Source of the DNA: SFEL01 sp964392455
GTDB taxonomy: Bacteria; Bacillota; Clostridia; Christensenellales; CAG-138
Length of the DNA stretch: 64,000 nucleotides
Assembly: GCA_964392455.1 (NCBI GenBank)
Contig: CAYMPG010000004.1
Span: forward strand, 24,600 to 88,599
Direction: 5' to 3'
The notes under the pieces are model-generated. The model did no database searches. It was not told the DNA's origin and was given only the letters and a program-made list of their open reading frames with translations. The translations under genes and the position numbers were made by a program. How positions within the stretch are numbered: position 1 is the stretch's first letter; each line of letters begins with the position of its first letter. This document shows, in pieces, positions 16,381 through 24,158 of this stretch.

Positions 16381-17094
16381 ATGAAAAACCGGATAATATC
16401 CATAACCATTCTCATCTGCCTGCTGCTGGTGCTGCCCACCATGGCCTTGGCCACGCCGGCCAAGCCGGAGCACGTTACCATTCTGTACCTTGACGTGGAT
16501 AGCAACAGGCTTGTGGCAGGCACGGGCAGCTTTCAGCCGGAACGTTCCGGCGCATACGAGCTGAATAACAGCAGCCAGTCTGTCACCCAGGGGCTGCCCT
16601 CAGGCTACAGCCTTGTGGGAAACAGCCACTATGTAATATTCGTGGACATACACGGCAACGTTAACCCGAGCACGGTAGTATTCCCTGTAAAGCACACGGC
16701 GGCAACGCCACCCCCCTCGACAACGCCTAAGCCTGAGGCCACCCCCACCACCGCACCTACTCCCACAGTTGACCCTTCGACAACACCCAAGCCTGAGGCT
16801 ACCCCCACCACCGCACCTACCCCCACGGTAAACCCCTCAACAACACCCAAACCTGAGGCCACCCCCACTGCTGACCCGAGCCCATCGGCTACCCCAAAGC
16901 CCACGGCAACCATAAAGCCTACAGCTAAGCCTACCGCAACCATAAAGCCCTCTGCAAAGCCCACTGCCACCCAGAAGCCCACCGCCAAGCCTGCGGCCAA
17001 GCCCTCCGCCTCCCCAAAATCCGGCGATGCTTCCGCAGCCATCTGGGCCATTTCCGCAGTAATAGCTGCGGCAGCCTGCCTTAAGCGCAAATAA
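16381..17094 (+). CDS. secreted Pro/Thr-rich repeat protein with SPKSG-type anchor tail
   Basis: 237 residues. A signal peptide (1-25, cut near ALATPA) is followed by a unique domain of ~90 residues (about 26-110), a Pro/Thr/Lys-rich stalk (about 110-212), then SPKSGD, a hydrophobic stretch and a KRK end. This is a sorting-signal layout, but with SPKSG instead of LPxTG. The stalk holds a 20-residue repeat (STTPKPEATPTTAPTPTV) in nearly three copies and then a shorter TATIKPTAKP-type repeat. The unique N-terminal domain is not one I recognise. AAGGAGG precedes the start. It is probably a wall-linked or membrane-anchored surface protein. Confidence 0.75.
   Translation: MKNRIISITILICLLLVLPTMALATPAKPEHVTILYLDVDSNRLVAGTGSFQPERSGAYELNNSSQSVTQGLPSGYSLVGNSHYVIFVDIHGNVNPSTVVFPVKHTAATPPPSTTPKPEATPTTAPTPTVDPSTTPKPEATPTTAPTPTVNPSTTPKPEATPTADPSPSATPKPTATIKPTAKPTATIKPSAKPTATQKPTAKPAAKPSASPKSGDASAAIWAISAVIAAAACLKRK
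16714..16875 (+). repeat. 60-bp tandem repeat encoding the Pro/Thr stalk
   Basis: Units at 16714-16773, 16774-16833 and a partial 16834-16875, in frame (20 codons each). Copies differ mostly at third positions. Such repeats can change copy number. Confidence 0.85.
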
Positions 17095-17103
17095 GCGGCA
17101 CTG

Positions 17104-17136
17104 AAAAAAGCTCCCATATGGGAGCTTTTTGTCTTT
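17104..17136. terminator. bidirectional terminator
   Basis: AAAAAGCTCCC and GGGAGCTTTTT arms with loop ATAT; T-runs on both strands. It lies between the convergent surface-protein and phosphatidyltransferase genes. Confidence 0.88.
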
Positions 17137-17167
17137 TCTGGAGCGGCCAAAGGCCACCTTTCGATAA

Positions 17168-17788
17168 TCAGAAGGCCAGCCTTATCATAAGGCCCACCTC
17201 GGCTATTACGAGAATAGCCGCAAATATTATGCCGGGCAGCTTCAGCTTACGCACCTTCAGCGGAGCTATAAACGCCACTCCCAGCGCCAGCAGCACTGCT
17301 GTAAGCAGGTTTATGGTATTTATGCTAAGATACTCCGCCATAAGGTAAAAGAAGGGCATTATTACGGATACTGAGGTGACCGGCATGCCAAGGTAAAACA
17401 CCCGCTCGCTGTTGGTTTCCTGCTGCCGCTTTTCCTCCAGCACGTTAAAATAGGCCAGCCTTATCAACGCCGCCAGTGAAAACAGGCTCAGCACCAGCTT
17501 TGAAAGGAGGCTGGTCATGCCCAGGGAAAAGCCTATCACCGCAGGCAGCACCCCAAAGCACACAAGGTCATTGAGGGAATCTATCTGTATGCCAAAGAGC
17601 TTGCCCTCCTCGGTTCTATCCTTCTTGCTGCGGGCTATCCTGCCATCAAAGGTATCTATCAGGCCACAGGCCATAAGGCACAGCAGCCCTATCTCCGGGC
17701 GGCCGGAGGTGGAAGCGAATATTCCCTGTATGGATATTATCAGCGCCGCATACGTGGCGACGACGGTATAGTCATACACACCTATCAT
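17168..17788 (-). CDS. CDP-alcohol phosphatidyltransferase, PssA-like
   Basis: 206-residue membrane enzyme with about six hydrophobic segments. The CDP-alcohol phosphatidyltransferase motif is present as D-x2-D-G-x2-A-R (DTFDGRIAR) and G-x3-D-x3-D (GIQIDSLND). The following DSLNDLVCFGVLPA matches the phosphatidylserine synthase branch, so the likely reaction joins CDP-diacylglycerol and serine. Twelve residues separate AR from the second G where eight is usual, a charged insertion (SKKDRTEEGKLF). No phosphatidylserine decarboxylase gene is nearby. AAGGAGCC precedes the start. Confidence 0.82.
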   Translation of the reverse strand: MIGVYDYTVVATYAALIISIQGIFASTSGRPEIGLLCLMACGLIDTFDGRIARSKKDRTEEGKLFGIQIDSLNDLVCFGVLPAVIGFSLGMTSLLSKLVLSLFSLAALIRLAYFNVLEEKRQQETNSERVFYLGMPVTSVSVIMPFFYLMAEYLSINTINLLTAVLLALGVAFIAPLKVRKLKLPGIIFAAILVIAEVGLMIRLAF

Positions 17789-17883
17789 AAAAAGGCTCCT
17801 TATGCAGTCTTCACTTTAATTCTACACCAACCGGGACCTTTTGCCAACAGCAATACGGCCCGTATAAGCTAAGAACCCATAAA

Positions 17884-17907
17884 AAAGGACGCAAAGCTGC
17901 GTCCTTT
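17884..17907 (-). terminator. terminator of the rhodanese-like lipoprotein gene
   Basis: Arms AAAGGACGC and GCGTCCTTT followed on the minus strand by more T. Confidence 0.85.
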
Positions 17908-17920
17908 ATGTAAGAGTGGG

Positions 17921-18670
17921 TCAATTTGCCGGATGGAGCTGGGAAAAATCTATATACCTGTAATTCATACGGTGGAATGCATTGTATTCCACACCCTCCG
18001 CCTCGGCTCTTATCTCTATCTGGTTTTCACCCTCGCCCTGTACATATTCATCATAGCCGCCCAGGTTGTACAAAAGTGCTTCATCGTACCCAAGCTCAAG
18101 GAGCAGCGCCCTTGCTGCGGCAGCGTATTCGCCATCGCCGCACATGAGGAATATTGGGGCACCCTGTGGAAACAGGTCGTTTATTATGGCATTGGATTCG
18201 ATATAGTTGGCCTTCACAGAGGCTATTGCGCCAGTCTGATCCAGCGTTATATCAAAGAGCCTTTGGCCTTCCTGCCCGGCTTCCCCCGCAAGGAAGGTAT
18301 ATGGCACCACCTCAAAGCCCCTTACTATGCCGCCCGGCTCCGTATCCGTAAGCACCCGCAGGTCACGATAGGCCACATCCTCAATATCCAGCCACTCGTC
18401 AATGGTATTCACGTTGATATTCATATCCATGCCAAGGGCGTTATTGGCGTCCGGCTGGGCAGGGGGTATCTCCGCAGTATCAGAGGTGGGTATCATTATG
18501 TCCGGTTCGGCTCCTGTCGGCACATCAGCCTCCACAGGCTCCTCCGGGCCCTCCATCACATCATCCACGGCAGGTATCACCACTACGTCCTCCGTACTGC
18601 CGCTTCCGCCGCAGCCCGCTGCAAACAGCAGCATGCAGGCCGCCAGCATTATTACAAAAAACCTTTTCAT
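17921..18670 (-). CDS. lipoprotein with a rhodanese-like domain
   Basis: 249 residues. A lipoprotein signal (MKRFFVIMLAACMLLFAAGC, lipobox AAGC with Cys20) is followed by an acidic Pro/Glu-rich linker to about residue 85, then a domain with rhodanese character. Its start, IDEWLDIEDVAYRDLRV, resembles the rhodanese entry strand. FLMCGDGEYAAAARALLLELGYDEALLYNLGGY carries a cysteine in the active-site loop and the typical following helix and GGY strand. It would be attached to the outer face of the membrane and could handle sulfane sulfur. The loop is short (CGDG), so activity is uncertain. Confidence 0.72.
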   Translation of the reverse strand: MKRFFVIMLAACMLLFAAGCGGSGSTEDVVVIPAVDDVMEGPEEPVEADVPTGAEPDIMIPTSDTAEIPPAQPDANNALGMDMNINVNTIDEWLDIEDVAYRDLRVLTDTEPGGIVRGFEVVPYTFLAGEAGQEGQRLFDITLDQTGAIASVKANYIESNAIINDLFPQGAPIFLMCGDGEYAAAARALLLELGYDEALLYNLGGYDEYVQGEGENQIEIRAEAEGVEYNAFHRMNYRYIDFSQLHPAN

Positions 18671-18730
18671 AGCTTATTCCTTTCCATTTTACAGGCCCAT
18701 GCATTAAAAGCATCCCTTTTTCGCTGGTTC

Positions 18731-18760
18731 ATTTTATCATACATTCATTTTGCCCGTCAA
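18731..18760 (-). promoter_or_regulatory. probable promoter of the rhodanese-like lipoprotein gene
   Basis: Minus strand TTGACG (18755-18760), 18-bp spacer, TAAAAT (18731-18736). Confidence 0.6.
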
Positions 18761-18807
18761 ACCGGGGCAATACCAGCAAAAAGCCCGGTATTTGCTTAAT
18801 AAAACCT

Positions 18808-18835
18808 TTGCCAAAGGTAGAAGCTGGTATATAAT
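18808..18835 (+). promoter_or_regulatory. probable promoter of the aldo-keto reductase gene
   Basis: TTGCCA (18808-18813), 16-bp spacer, TATAAT (18830-18835). The rest of the 18671-18883 gap holds only this and the divergent lipoprotein promoter. Confidence 0.6.
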
Positions 18836-18883
18836 TGATATGTAAACAAATATCTGACTCAGCGTTTATCAAAGGAGGCAGCC

Positions 18884-19990
18884 ATGCAATATAAGCAGTT
18901 TATGGACATGAATATATCCGCCCTTGGCCTTGGTGCCATGCGGCTACCTGAGGTGGAGGGCCATCCCGGCATTATAGACAGGGAAAAGGGCCGTGCCATC
19001 CTCCGCCGTGCCATTGAAGGGGGCGTAAACTATATAGACACTGCCCACATTTATCAGAATGGAGATTCCGAAGCCTTTCTCGGAGAGGCTCTCAGCGATT
19101 ATCCCCGAAGCTCCTATTATCTGGCCACCAAATTTAAGGTGACGGATGCAAAGGATATTAAGGATATGTTTGCCCGGCAGCTCAAGCGGTGCAATACTGA
19201 GTATTTCGATATATATCTGCTGCACAACATTACCGCAAAGACCTTTTCAGAATATACCGACCCTGCAAACGGCTACCTTGACTTTCTCCTTGAGCAGCAA
19301 AAGGAGGGCCGCATACGCCACCTTGGCTTCTCCACCCACGGCACGCCGGATGTAATACAAAAAACTCTGGACTGGCATCACTTTGACATGGCCCAGATAC
19401 AGCTCAACTATCTGGATTGGAGCCTTATAGACTCTGCCGCCCAGTATAAGGTGCTTGCGGATAACGACATACCCATATGGGTAATGGAGCCGGTAAAGGG
19501 CGGACGGCTTGCAAACCTTAACAGCGAGGCAGCCTCCATACTCCGCTCTGCCGCTCCGGATAGCTCCCTTGCCTCCTGGGCGTTCAGGTTTTTATTTGGC
19601 CTGAGCGGCATACAGACAGTGCTCAGCGGCATGTCCACCATGGAGCAGCTTGAGAATAACCTTGCCACCTTTGCGGACTGTGCGCCCCTGTCGCCAGCCG
19701 AGAAGCAGACCCTTGAGGCAGCCAGCCAGGCCTTCATGAAGAATGCAGGCGTGCTCTGCTCCTCCTGCCGCTACTGCGTGCCTGCCTGCCCCATGGAGCT
19801 GGATATTCCCCTGCTGATAAAGGGCTACAATGTACTCAATACCAGCGGCTCCACCTGGCGTGCAGAGGGCTTTGACAGCGCCAGAGGCCCCGAAAACTGC
19901 ATAGGCTGCGGCTCCTGCGCCGCCCTGTGCCCACAGAATATCCAAATACCCCAGGTAATGCAAAAGCTCACTGAGGCCCTTAAAAAATAG
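18884..19990 (+). CDS. aldo-keto reductase with C-terminal ferredoxin domain
   Basis: 368 residues. Residues ~1-285 form an AKR barrel: the catalytic set is visible as D and Y in YIDTAHIYQNGDSE, K in LATKFKV and H in LLHN. Residues ~290-365 add two cysteine motifs, CSSCRYCVPACP (from residue ~292) and CIGCGSCAALCP (from ~339), which should hold two [4Fe-4S] clusters. This fusion is common in anaerobes; the electron donor may be ferredoxin as well as or instead of NADPH. The substrate is unknown. AAAGGAGG precedes the start. It stands alone, followed by an unrelated acetyltransferase gene. Confidence 0.88.
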   Translation: MQYKQFMDMNISALGLGAMRLPEVEGHPGIIDREKGRAILRRAIEGGVNYIDTAHIYQNGDSEAFLGEALSDYPRSSYYLATKFKVTDAKDIKDMFARQLKRCNTEYFDIYLLHNITAKTFSEYTDPANGYLDFLLEQQKEGRIRHLGFSTHGTPDVIQKTLDWHHFDMAQIQLNYLDWSLIDSAAQYKVLADNDIPIWVMEPVKGGRLANLNSEAASILRSAAPDSSLASWAFRFLFGLSGIQTVLSGMSTMEQLENNLATFADCAPLSPAEKQTLEAASQAFMKNAGVLCSSCRYCVPACPMELDIPLLIKGYNVLNTSGSTWRAEGFDSARGPENCIGCGSCAALCPQNIQIPQVMQKLTEALKK

Positions 19991-20045
19991 TCCCCACAGC
20001 AATTTCCCCGCCCATATTCCACCCCCCAAGGGAGGTAATGGCCCC

Positions 20046-21143
20046 ATGGTCACATTCCGCACGGCAACGGCTAAGGATATACCCCAGCTTACCGGGCTCT
20101 GGCAGCAGTGCTTTGGCGACAGCAGCCAATTTTGCAGCTGGTTCTTTTCAGAGCGCTTTCAGCCCGGCCTTTCCACTGTGGCAGAGGAGGATGGCAGCCT
20201 CCTTTCCGCCGTTCACGGCTGGCCCTTTACCCTGCGTATACGGGGCAGGGCGGTGCCCTCCATAATGATGTGCGGCGTTTCCACCCACCCTGCCGCCCGT
20301 GGCCGGGGGCTGATGAGAAATTGCCTTTCCCTGTTTTCGCAGAATGCCCGCAGCATGGGCTTTCTGGCCCTGCTGCAAAAGCCTGTGGATCCCCAAATAT
20401 ACCGCTGGTGTCTCCACTATCCTTCATATGATGCAGCCATCGTCACAGGCTGCGAGGCTGAGCCTGCGTTGTCGCCCCATATTCATGAAGCCCCCTGCTC
20501 CGATGGGCTCTCCGGCCGGCTGCTGCCCATATACCGACAGGCCACTGAGGGCTTTTCCTGCTGCACCCTGCGCTCAGTGGAGGACATGGAGCTGAAGCTC
20601 AGGGATTACGCCGCAGATGGCGGCAGGCTGCTTATGTATGAAGCGCAGGGGCAGATAGCCGCATATGCAGCGTATTACCTTACGGATACCCAGCTCTATG
20701 CTCCTGAGGTGATGGGCGCCCCTGCCCATACACTGCCGCTCATGCAGGCCCTTGCCGCCACGGCGGGCAGCAGGAGCCTTGCCATTAAGCTTCCCGCCGG
20801 GCATATACCCCAGGGCTTTACGGGGGAAACACGGCCCTGCGGCGCAATGGCTGCCCTGAATGTGCCCCGGCTACTGGAGGAGCTGTGCGGCCGGCCTGAT
20901 ATTGCCCTTGAAGTAGCCGACCCTGTGATTCCCCAGAATAACGGCATATTCGCCATGGATGGCAGCCCCGCCTCCACACCCCAGCTCAGGCTGGATGCAG
21001 GACGGCTGATGCAGCTTTTGTCAGGCTATATGGATATAGCCACCCTTGCCGCCCACGGCCACGCCACCCTGCTTTCCCCCGTCTCCTCCCGCATCGCAGA
21101 GCTTTTGCCCTCCCTGCCCTGCTACACTGTGGAAGAATACTAA
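20046..21143 (+). CDS. GNAT acetyltransferase, Eis-like
   Basis: 365 residues. The N-terminal GNAT fold has the acetyl-CoA site VSTHPAARGRGLMRNCL (RGRG motif near residue 90). The protein then continues through a second, weaker GNAT-like region and a C-terminal ~100 residues of SCP2-like character, the three-part layout of Eis-type N-acetyltransferases. The acceptor is unknown. GGGAGG stands 10 bases before the ATG; the ATG at 20038 is out of frame. Codon use is richer in GCC/CTG than in the operon genes around it, which may mean lower expression. Confidence 0.75.
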   Translation: MVTFRTATAKDIPQLTGLWQQCFGDSSQFCSWFFSERFQPGLSTVAEEDGSLLSAVHGWPFTLRIRGRAVPSIMMCGVSTHPAARGRGLMRNCLSLFSQNARSMGFLALLQKPVDPQIYRWCLHYPSYDAAIVTGCEAEPALSPHIHEAPCSDGLSGRLLPIYRQATEGFSCCTLRSVEDMELKLRDYAADGGRLLMYEAQGQIAAYAAYYLTDTQLYAPEVMGAPAHTLPLMQALAATAGSRSLAIKLPAGHIPQGFTGETRPCGAMAALNVPRLLEELCGRPDIALEVADPVIPQNNGIFAMDGSPASTPQLRLDAGRLMQLLSGYMDIATLAAHGHATLLSPVSSRIAELLPSLPCYTVEEY

Positions 21144-21159
21144 AATATGGCCAAATTTA

Positions 21160-21188
21160 TTGACAAACGTCCTTCCTTACCCTATAAT
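21160..21188 (+). promoter_or_regulatory. promoter of tRNA-Arg(CCT)
   Basis: TTGACA (21160-21165), 17-bp spacer, TATAAT (21183-21188). Consensus at both hexamers. Confidence 0.9.
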
Positions 21189-21202
21189 AATATGTGCTTT
21201 GT

Positions 21203-21279
21203 GCACCCGTAGCTCAGCAGGATAGAGCGTCCGCCTCCTAAGCGGAAGGTCGCGCGTTCGAATCGCGCCGGGTGTGCCA
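21203..21279 (+). tRNA. tRNA-Arg (anticodon CCT)
   Basis: Acceptor GCACCCG pairs with CGGGTGT; anticodon stem TCCGC/GCGGA with loop CTCCTAA; discriminator G; encoded CCA. Very similar in its 5' half to the tRNA-Arg(TCT) at 4956. Confidence 0.97.
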
Positions 21280-21284
21280 AACGA

Positions 21285-21312
21285 AAAAGGCCATCCCTAT
21301 GATGGCTTTTTT
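21285..21312 (+). terminator. terminator of tRNA-Arg(CCT)
   Basis: GCCATC/GATGGC stem with loop CCTAT, flanked by AAAAG and a run of six T. Confidence 0.87.
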
Positions 21313-21395
21313 GTTTACCCCGGCAGCAGATGAGAACGCGCCGTGAGATACCGGAGACTGCAAAATTTCAAGCACCAGGTGTGGTACACTAAAGC

Positions 21396-21432
21396 GGAAA
21401 GGCCCGTGCACTACCTTTGCACAGGCCTTTCC
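21396..21432. other. strong hairpin in a gene-free gap
   Basis: Arms GGAAAGGCC-c-GTGCA and TGCAC-a-GGCCTTTCC, 14 paired bases around a 7-base loop. It lies in the 21313-21550 gap, about 120 bases after the end of the M24 peptidase gene on the minus strand. There is no T-run, so it is more likely an mRNA 3'-end stabiliser or a Rho-associated structure. I see no gene in the gap. Confidence 0.5.
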
Positions 21433-21550
21433 CTGGTTTATTGCAACACTACCCGCTACTTTCTCTCTGATTGTCCTCCGAATCCTGCCTATTGCAGACC
21501 CCACGGAGGGCTTTGCCCGGATATACAGGCGAACGGCCCTGTATACCAGG

Positions 21551-22615
21551 CTATATCTCTATTAAGTCATGGGGCACGGATATAAGGTTTTCATTTCCAT
21601 CCGCTGTTATTATTACCTGATCCTCTATCCGCACTCCGCCCCAGCCGGGTATGTACAGCCCGGGCTCTATGGTAGTCACCATATTGGGCTGATATACATT
21701 GCCTCCGGCAGGATTTATAAAGGGATACTCATGCACAAAAAGCCCTATTCCATGGCCTACGCCGGTGTAATGATACTTAAAGTACCCGGTATTCTCTATG
21801 GCCCTTGTGGAGGCCTTGTACACGTCGCCTGTATCCGCTCCCGCCTTCATCACAGCAAGGGAATCCTTCACCATCTGCTTCTCCAGCTCATATACCCGTC
21901 TCTGCTCCTCAGTAGCTTTACCCACCACCACGGTGCGTGTCATGTCGCTCATATAGCCATTGAACTGACAGCCATAATCCATCAGCACAAAGTCGCCATA
22001 TTGCAGCGCCCTGTCAGAGGGGATACCGTGAAGCAGGCTGGTATTCGGCCCGGATATGAGTATATTGCCGTAGGGCTGAGTATCAGCTCCCTCCAGCACC
22101 ATATAGGCCGACAGCCGGGCTGCAAGCTCCTTTTCCGTTACGCCTACCCTGATATCCTCAAGTATCCGATAAAAGGCACGGCAGGAAATATCGCAGGCAG
22201 CACGGATATACTGTATCTCCTCAGGGGTCTTTATGCTGCGAAGCCTTTCGATAGCCCCCTCTGCGGGAATAAGCTCGGCATCAGTTTCGCTGCTCAGCGC
22301 AGTATATAGCTGATATGTGATGGCATCCTCTTCAAACGCCACCTGCTTAAGCCCATTTTCCTTTATTATTTTGGCCGCCGCCTTCATTACGCCGCCCTTG
22401 GCCCGCCAGTTTACCACGGCTATATCCGGGCACTCCAGCTCGGCCTGCTCAGTATACCTGGGGTCGGTTATCAGGAAAGCTCTGTCCTTTGTGGCCAGCA
22501 GATAGGAATCCGCCCCCTTAAAGCCGCTGGCCCAGCGGACGTTTGCGCCCTTCATGAGGAATATTCCATCTGCCCCGCTCTGGGCAAAGTATTTTTTTAT
22601 GTTTTCGTTAAACAT
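21551..22615 (-). CDS. M24 family Xaa-Pro peptidase
   Basis: Metallopeptidase expected to remove an N-terminal residue before proline. 354 residues: a creatinase-like N-terminal domain (1-125) and the pita-bread catalytic domain, with metal ligands visible in DFVLMDYGCQFNGYMSDMTRT (two Asp), GVGHGIGLFVHEYP (His), TIEPGLY (Glu) and GVRIEDQ (Glu). No signal peptide, so cytoplasmic. Start at 22615 (ATG) is preferred over a GTG five codons earlier. It is the last gene of the peptide ABC operon, so it probably trims imported peptides. Confidence 0.9.
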   Translation of the reverse strand: MFNENIKKYFAQSGADGIFLMKGANVRWASGFKGADSYLLATKDRAFLITDPRYTEQAELECPDIAVVNWRAKGGVMKAAAKIIKENGLKQVAFEEDAITYQLYTALSSETDAELIPAEGAIERLRSIKTPEEIQYIRAACDISCRAFYRILEDIRVGVTEKELAARLSAYMVLEGADTQPYGNILISGPNTSLLHGIPSDRALQYGDFVLMDYGCQFNGYMSDMTRTVVVGKATEEQRRVYELEKQMVKDSLAVMKAGADTGDVYKASTRAIENTGYFKYHYTGVGHGIGLFVHEYPFINPAGGNVYQPNMVTTIEPGLYIPGWGGVRIEDQVIITADGNENLISVPHDLIEI

Positions 22616-22652
22616 ACCTCTGCCTTTCACTTACGCTTTCGAATAAGCCCTG

Positions 22653-24158
22653 TCAGTTTATCCTGTCACCCTTTACCATGGGGCGATTCAGGGTGCCGCC
22701 CAGAGTATTATCGGAATTGGCGTTAACGCTGCGGAAGTACATGAGCTTTCTGCCGATGAACTCTACCCTTATGGTATCCACAAATGCCATCTCCAGGAAG
22801 GCCCACTTCATCACCAGCGTGTTTTCATTTTCCCACTCAGCGCAGCCGGCGCAGGCCATTACAGGCAGCTCACGGTTGTGATGGAGTATCTTTCCGGGCA
22901 TGGAGGTCACGCCCTCCTCCCAGTGGCCCATTCCGCACTTTATGGAATACTCGCCCTTGTCATCCCTAAGATTGAATACCATGGTATTCCCATAGAAATC
23001 AAAGCTGAGCTCCTGCAGGTGGTCAAGATTGGTATACTCCTGACGCATATGGTAGCACTTGCCGTTTATCTCCCTTTCAAGGGAAGATCTATGGGTATTG
23101 GCAGGCTCATAAAGAGATAGCCCGTCTATCTTGCTCTGCAGCTCCTCATCGGTCATGGTGAAGCTCTTGCTGGCTTCCTTATCAATACCCTCCTTGAGGC
23201 AATTGATTATGGTGCGCTCATGGAAGAGCTTACCATACTTGCGCTGCTCGCCCCAGGTGCATGAGGTAACAGCCGCAACGCAATCTATGCCCGGCATCAC
23301 TATCATGTACTGGCCAAAGGCACCACGGCCCATGTATTCGCCGCTGGACAGCGTCCATATCTGATAGCCATAGCCCACGTCCTTATCATCCTCCATGGGA
23401 TAAACATGGCGCACGGCTGCGGTATCTATCCACTCCTTGGGTATGAGCTGCTTTCCTTCCCACTGACCATTCTGCAAATAGAGCTGACCCACACGGCATA
23501 TCTGCTCGGCATTCAGCCAGAGCCCCCAGCCGCCGGTGCTATTGCCCTCGTGGTCCGTATCCCACAGCACCTCATCTATCCCCAGAGGGAGGAAGAGCTT
23601 TTCCATGAGATAGGTCTTAACATTCATGCCGGTGGCCTTTGTAACGATGGAGGAAAGCATATGGCTGGAGCCGCTGTTGTATGCATAATGGGTGCCCGGC
23701 TGATAGCTCAGGGGCAGCTCAAGGAATGCCTTTACCCAGCTTTCATTCATCTGGCTCCAGATGCCACTTCCGGATATATTGGTATAGTAGCCTGAGCACA
23801 TGGTAAGGCAATCCTCAACGGTCATATCCTTCATTTTTTCATCCATCAATGCATCTGCATATTCCGGGAAAAATGATACCACCTTATCCGAAAGTGCAAG
23901 CTTCCCTTCGCCTATGGCTATACCCACGGCAGTGGAAGTAAAGGTCTTGGTAAGGGAAAACAGATTGCACCTGTGATCCGTATATGGCTTCCAGCGCATA
24001 TCGGCTATGACCTTGCCGTGACGCATTATCATAAGGGTATGGATTTCCTGCTCAGTTTCAGCAAAGGTATCTATTATCTTTGCTATTGCGCCCGGTGCAA
24101 CGCCCTCTGCCCCAGGTGTGGATCTTTCAAACCGGGGATAACAATCATTAGTCTGCAT
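22653..24158 (-). CDS. serine hydrolase, class C beta-lactamase / penicillin-binding-protein fold
   Basis: 501 residues. The first ~330 have the class C beta-lactamase fold: the SxxK nucleophile motif is S68-LTK71 in NLFSLTKTFTS, the tyrosine motif lies in HYAYNSGSS near residue 160, and MGRGAFGQYMIVMPG supplies the third strand region. The last ~150 residues form a separate beta-rich domain. No signal peptide is evident, so it probably acts in the cytoplasm on peptides or amide-containing compounds brought in by the adjacent importer. The stop of the upstream ATPase gene overlaps this start by one base. Esterase or D-aminopeptidase activity is possible; beta-lactam resistance is unlikely from this context. 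Confidence 0.82.
   Translation of the reverse strand: MQTNDCYPRFERSTPGAEGVAPGAIAKIIDTFAETEQEIHTLMIMRHGKVIADMRWKPYTDHRCNLFSLTKTFTSTAVGIAIGEGKLALSDKVVSFFPEYADALMDEKMKDMTVEDCLTMCSGYYTNISGSGIWSQMNESWVKAFLELPLSYQPGTHYAYNSGSSHMLSSIVTKATGMNVKTYLMEKLFLPLGIDEVLWDTDHEGNSTGGWGLWLNAEQICRVGQLYLQNGQWEGKQLIPKEWIDTAAVRHVYPMEDDKDVGYGYQIWTLSSGEYMGRGAFGQYMIVMPGIDCVAAVTSCTWGEQRKYGKLFHERTIINCLKEGIDKEASKSFTMTDEELQSKIDGLSLYEPANTHRSSLEREINGKCYHMRQEYTNLDHLQELSFDFYGNTMVFNLRDDKGEYSIKCGMGHWEEGVTSMPGKILHHNRELPVMACAGCAEWENENTLVMKWAFLEMAFVDTIRVEFIGRKLMYFRSVNANSDNTLGGTLNRPMVKGDRIN

Noticed and set aside
16714..17030. Repeats that might be a CRISPR array
   Set aside because: Units are adjacent, in frame and protein-coding, with no spacers and no cas genes.
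21238..21504. 88-residue frame on the minus strand overlapping tRNA-Arg
   Set aside because: It runs through the tRNA and its terminator and has no motif or ribosome binding site.
22653..24158. Beta-lactam resistance gene
   Set aside because: The fold is class C-like, but there is no signal peptide and the gene is the sixth of a peptide-import operon, so a role in peptide breakdown is more likely.
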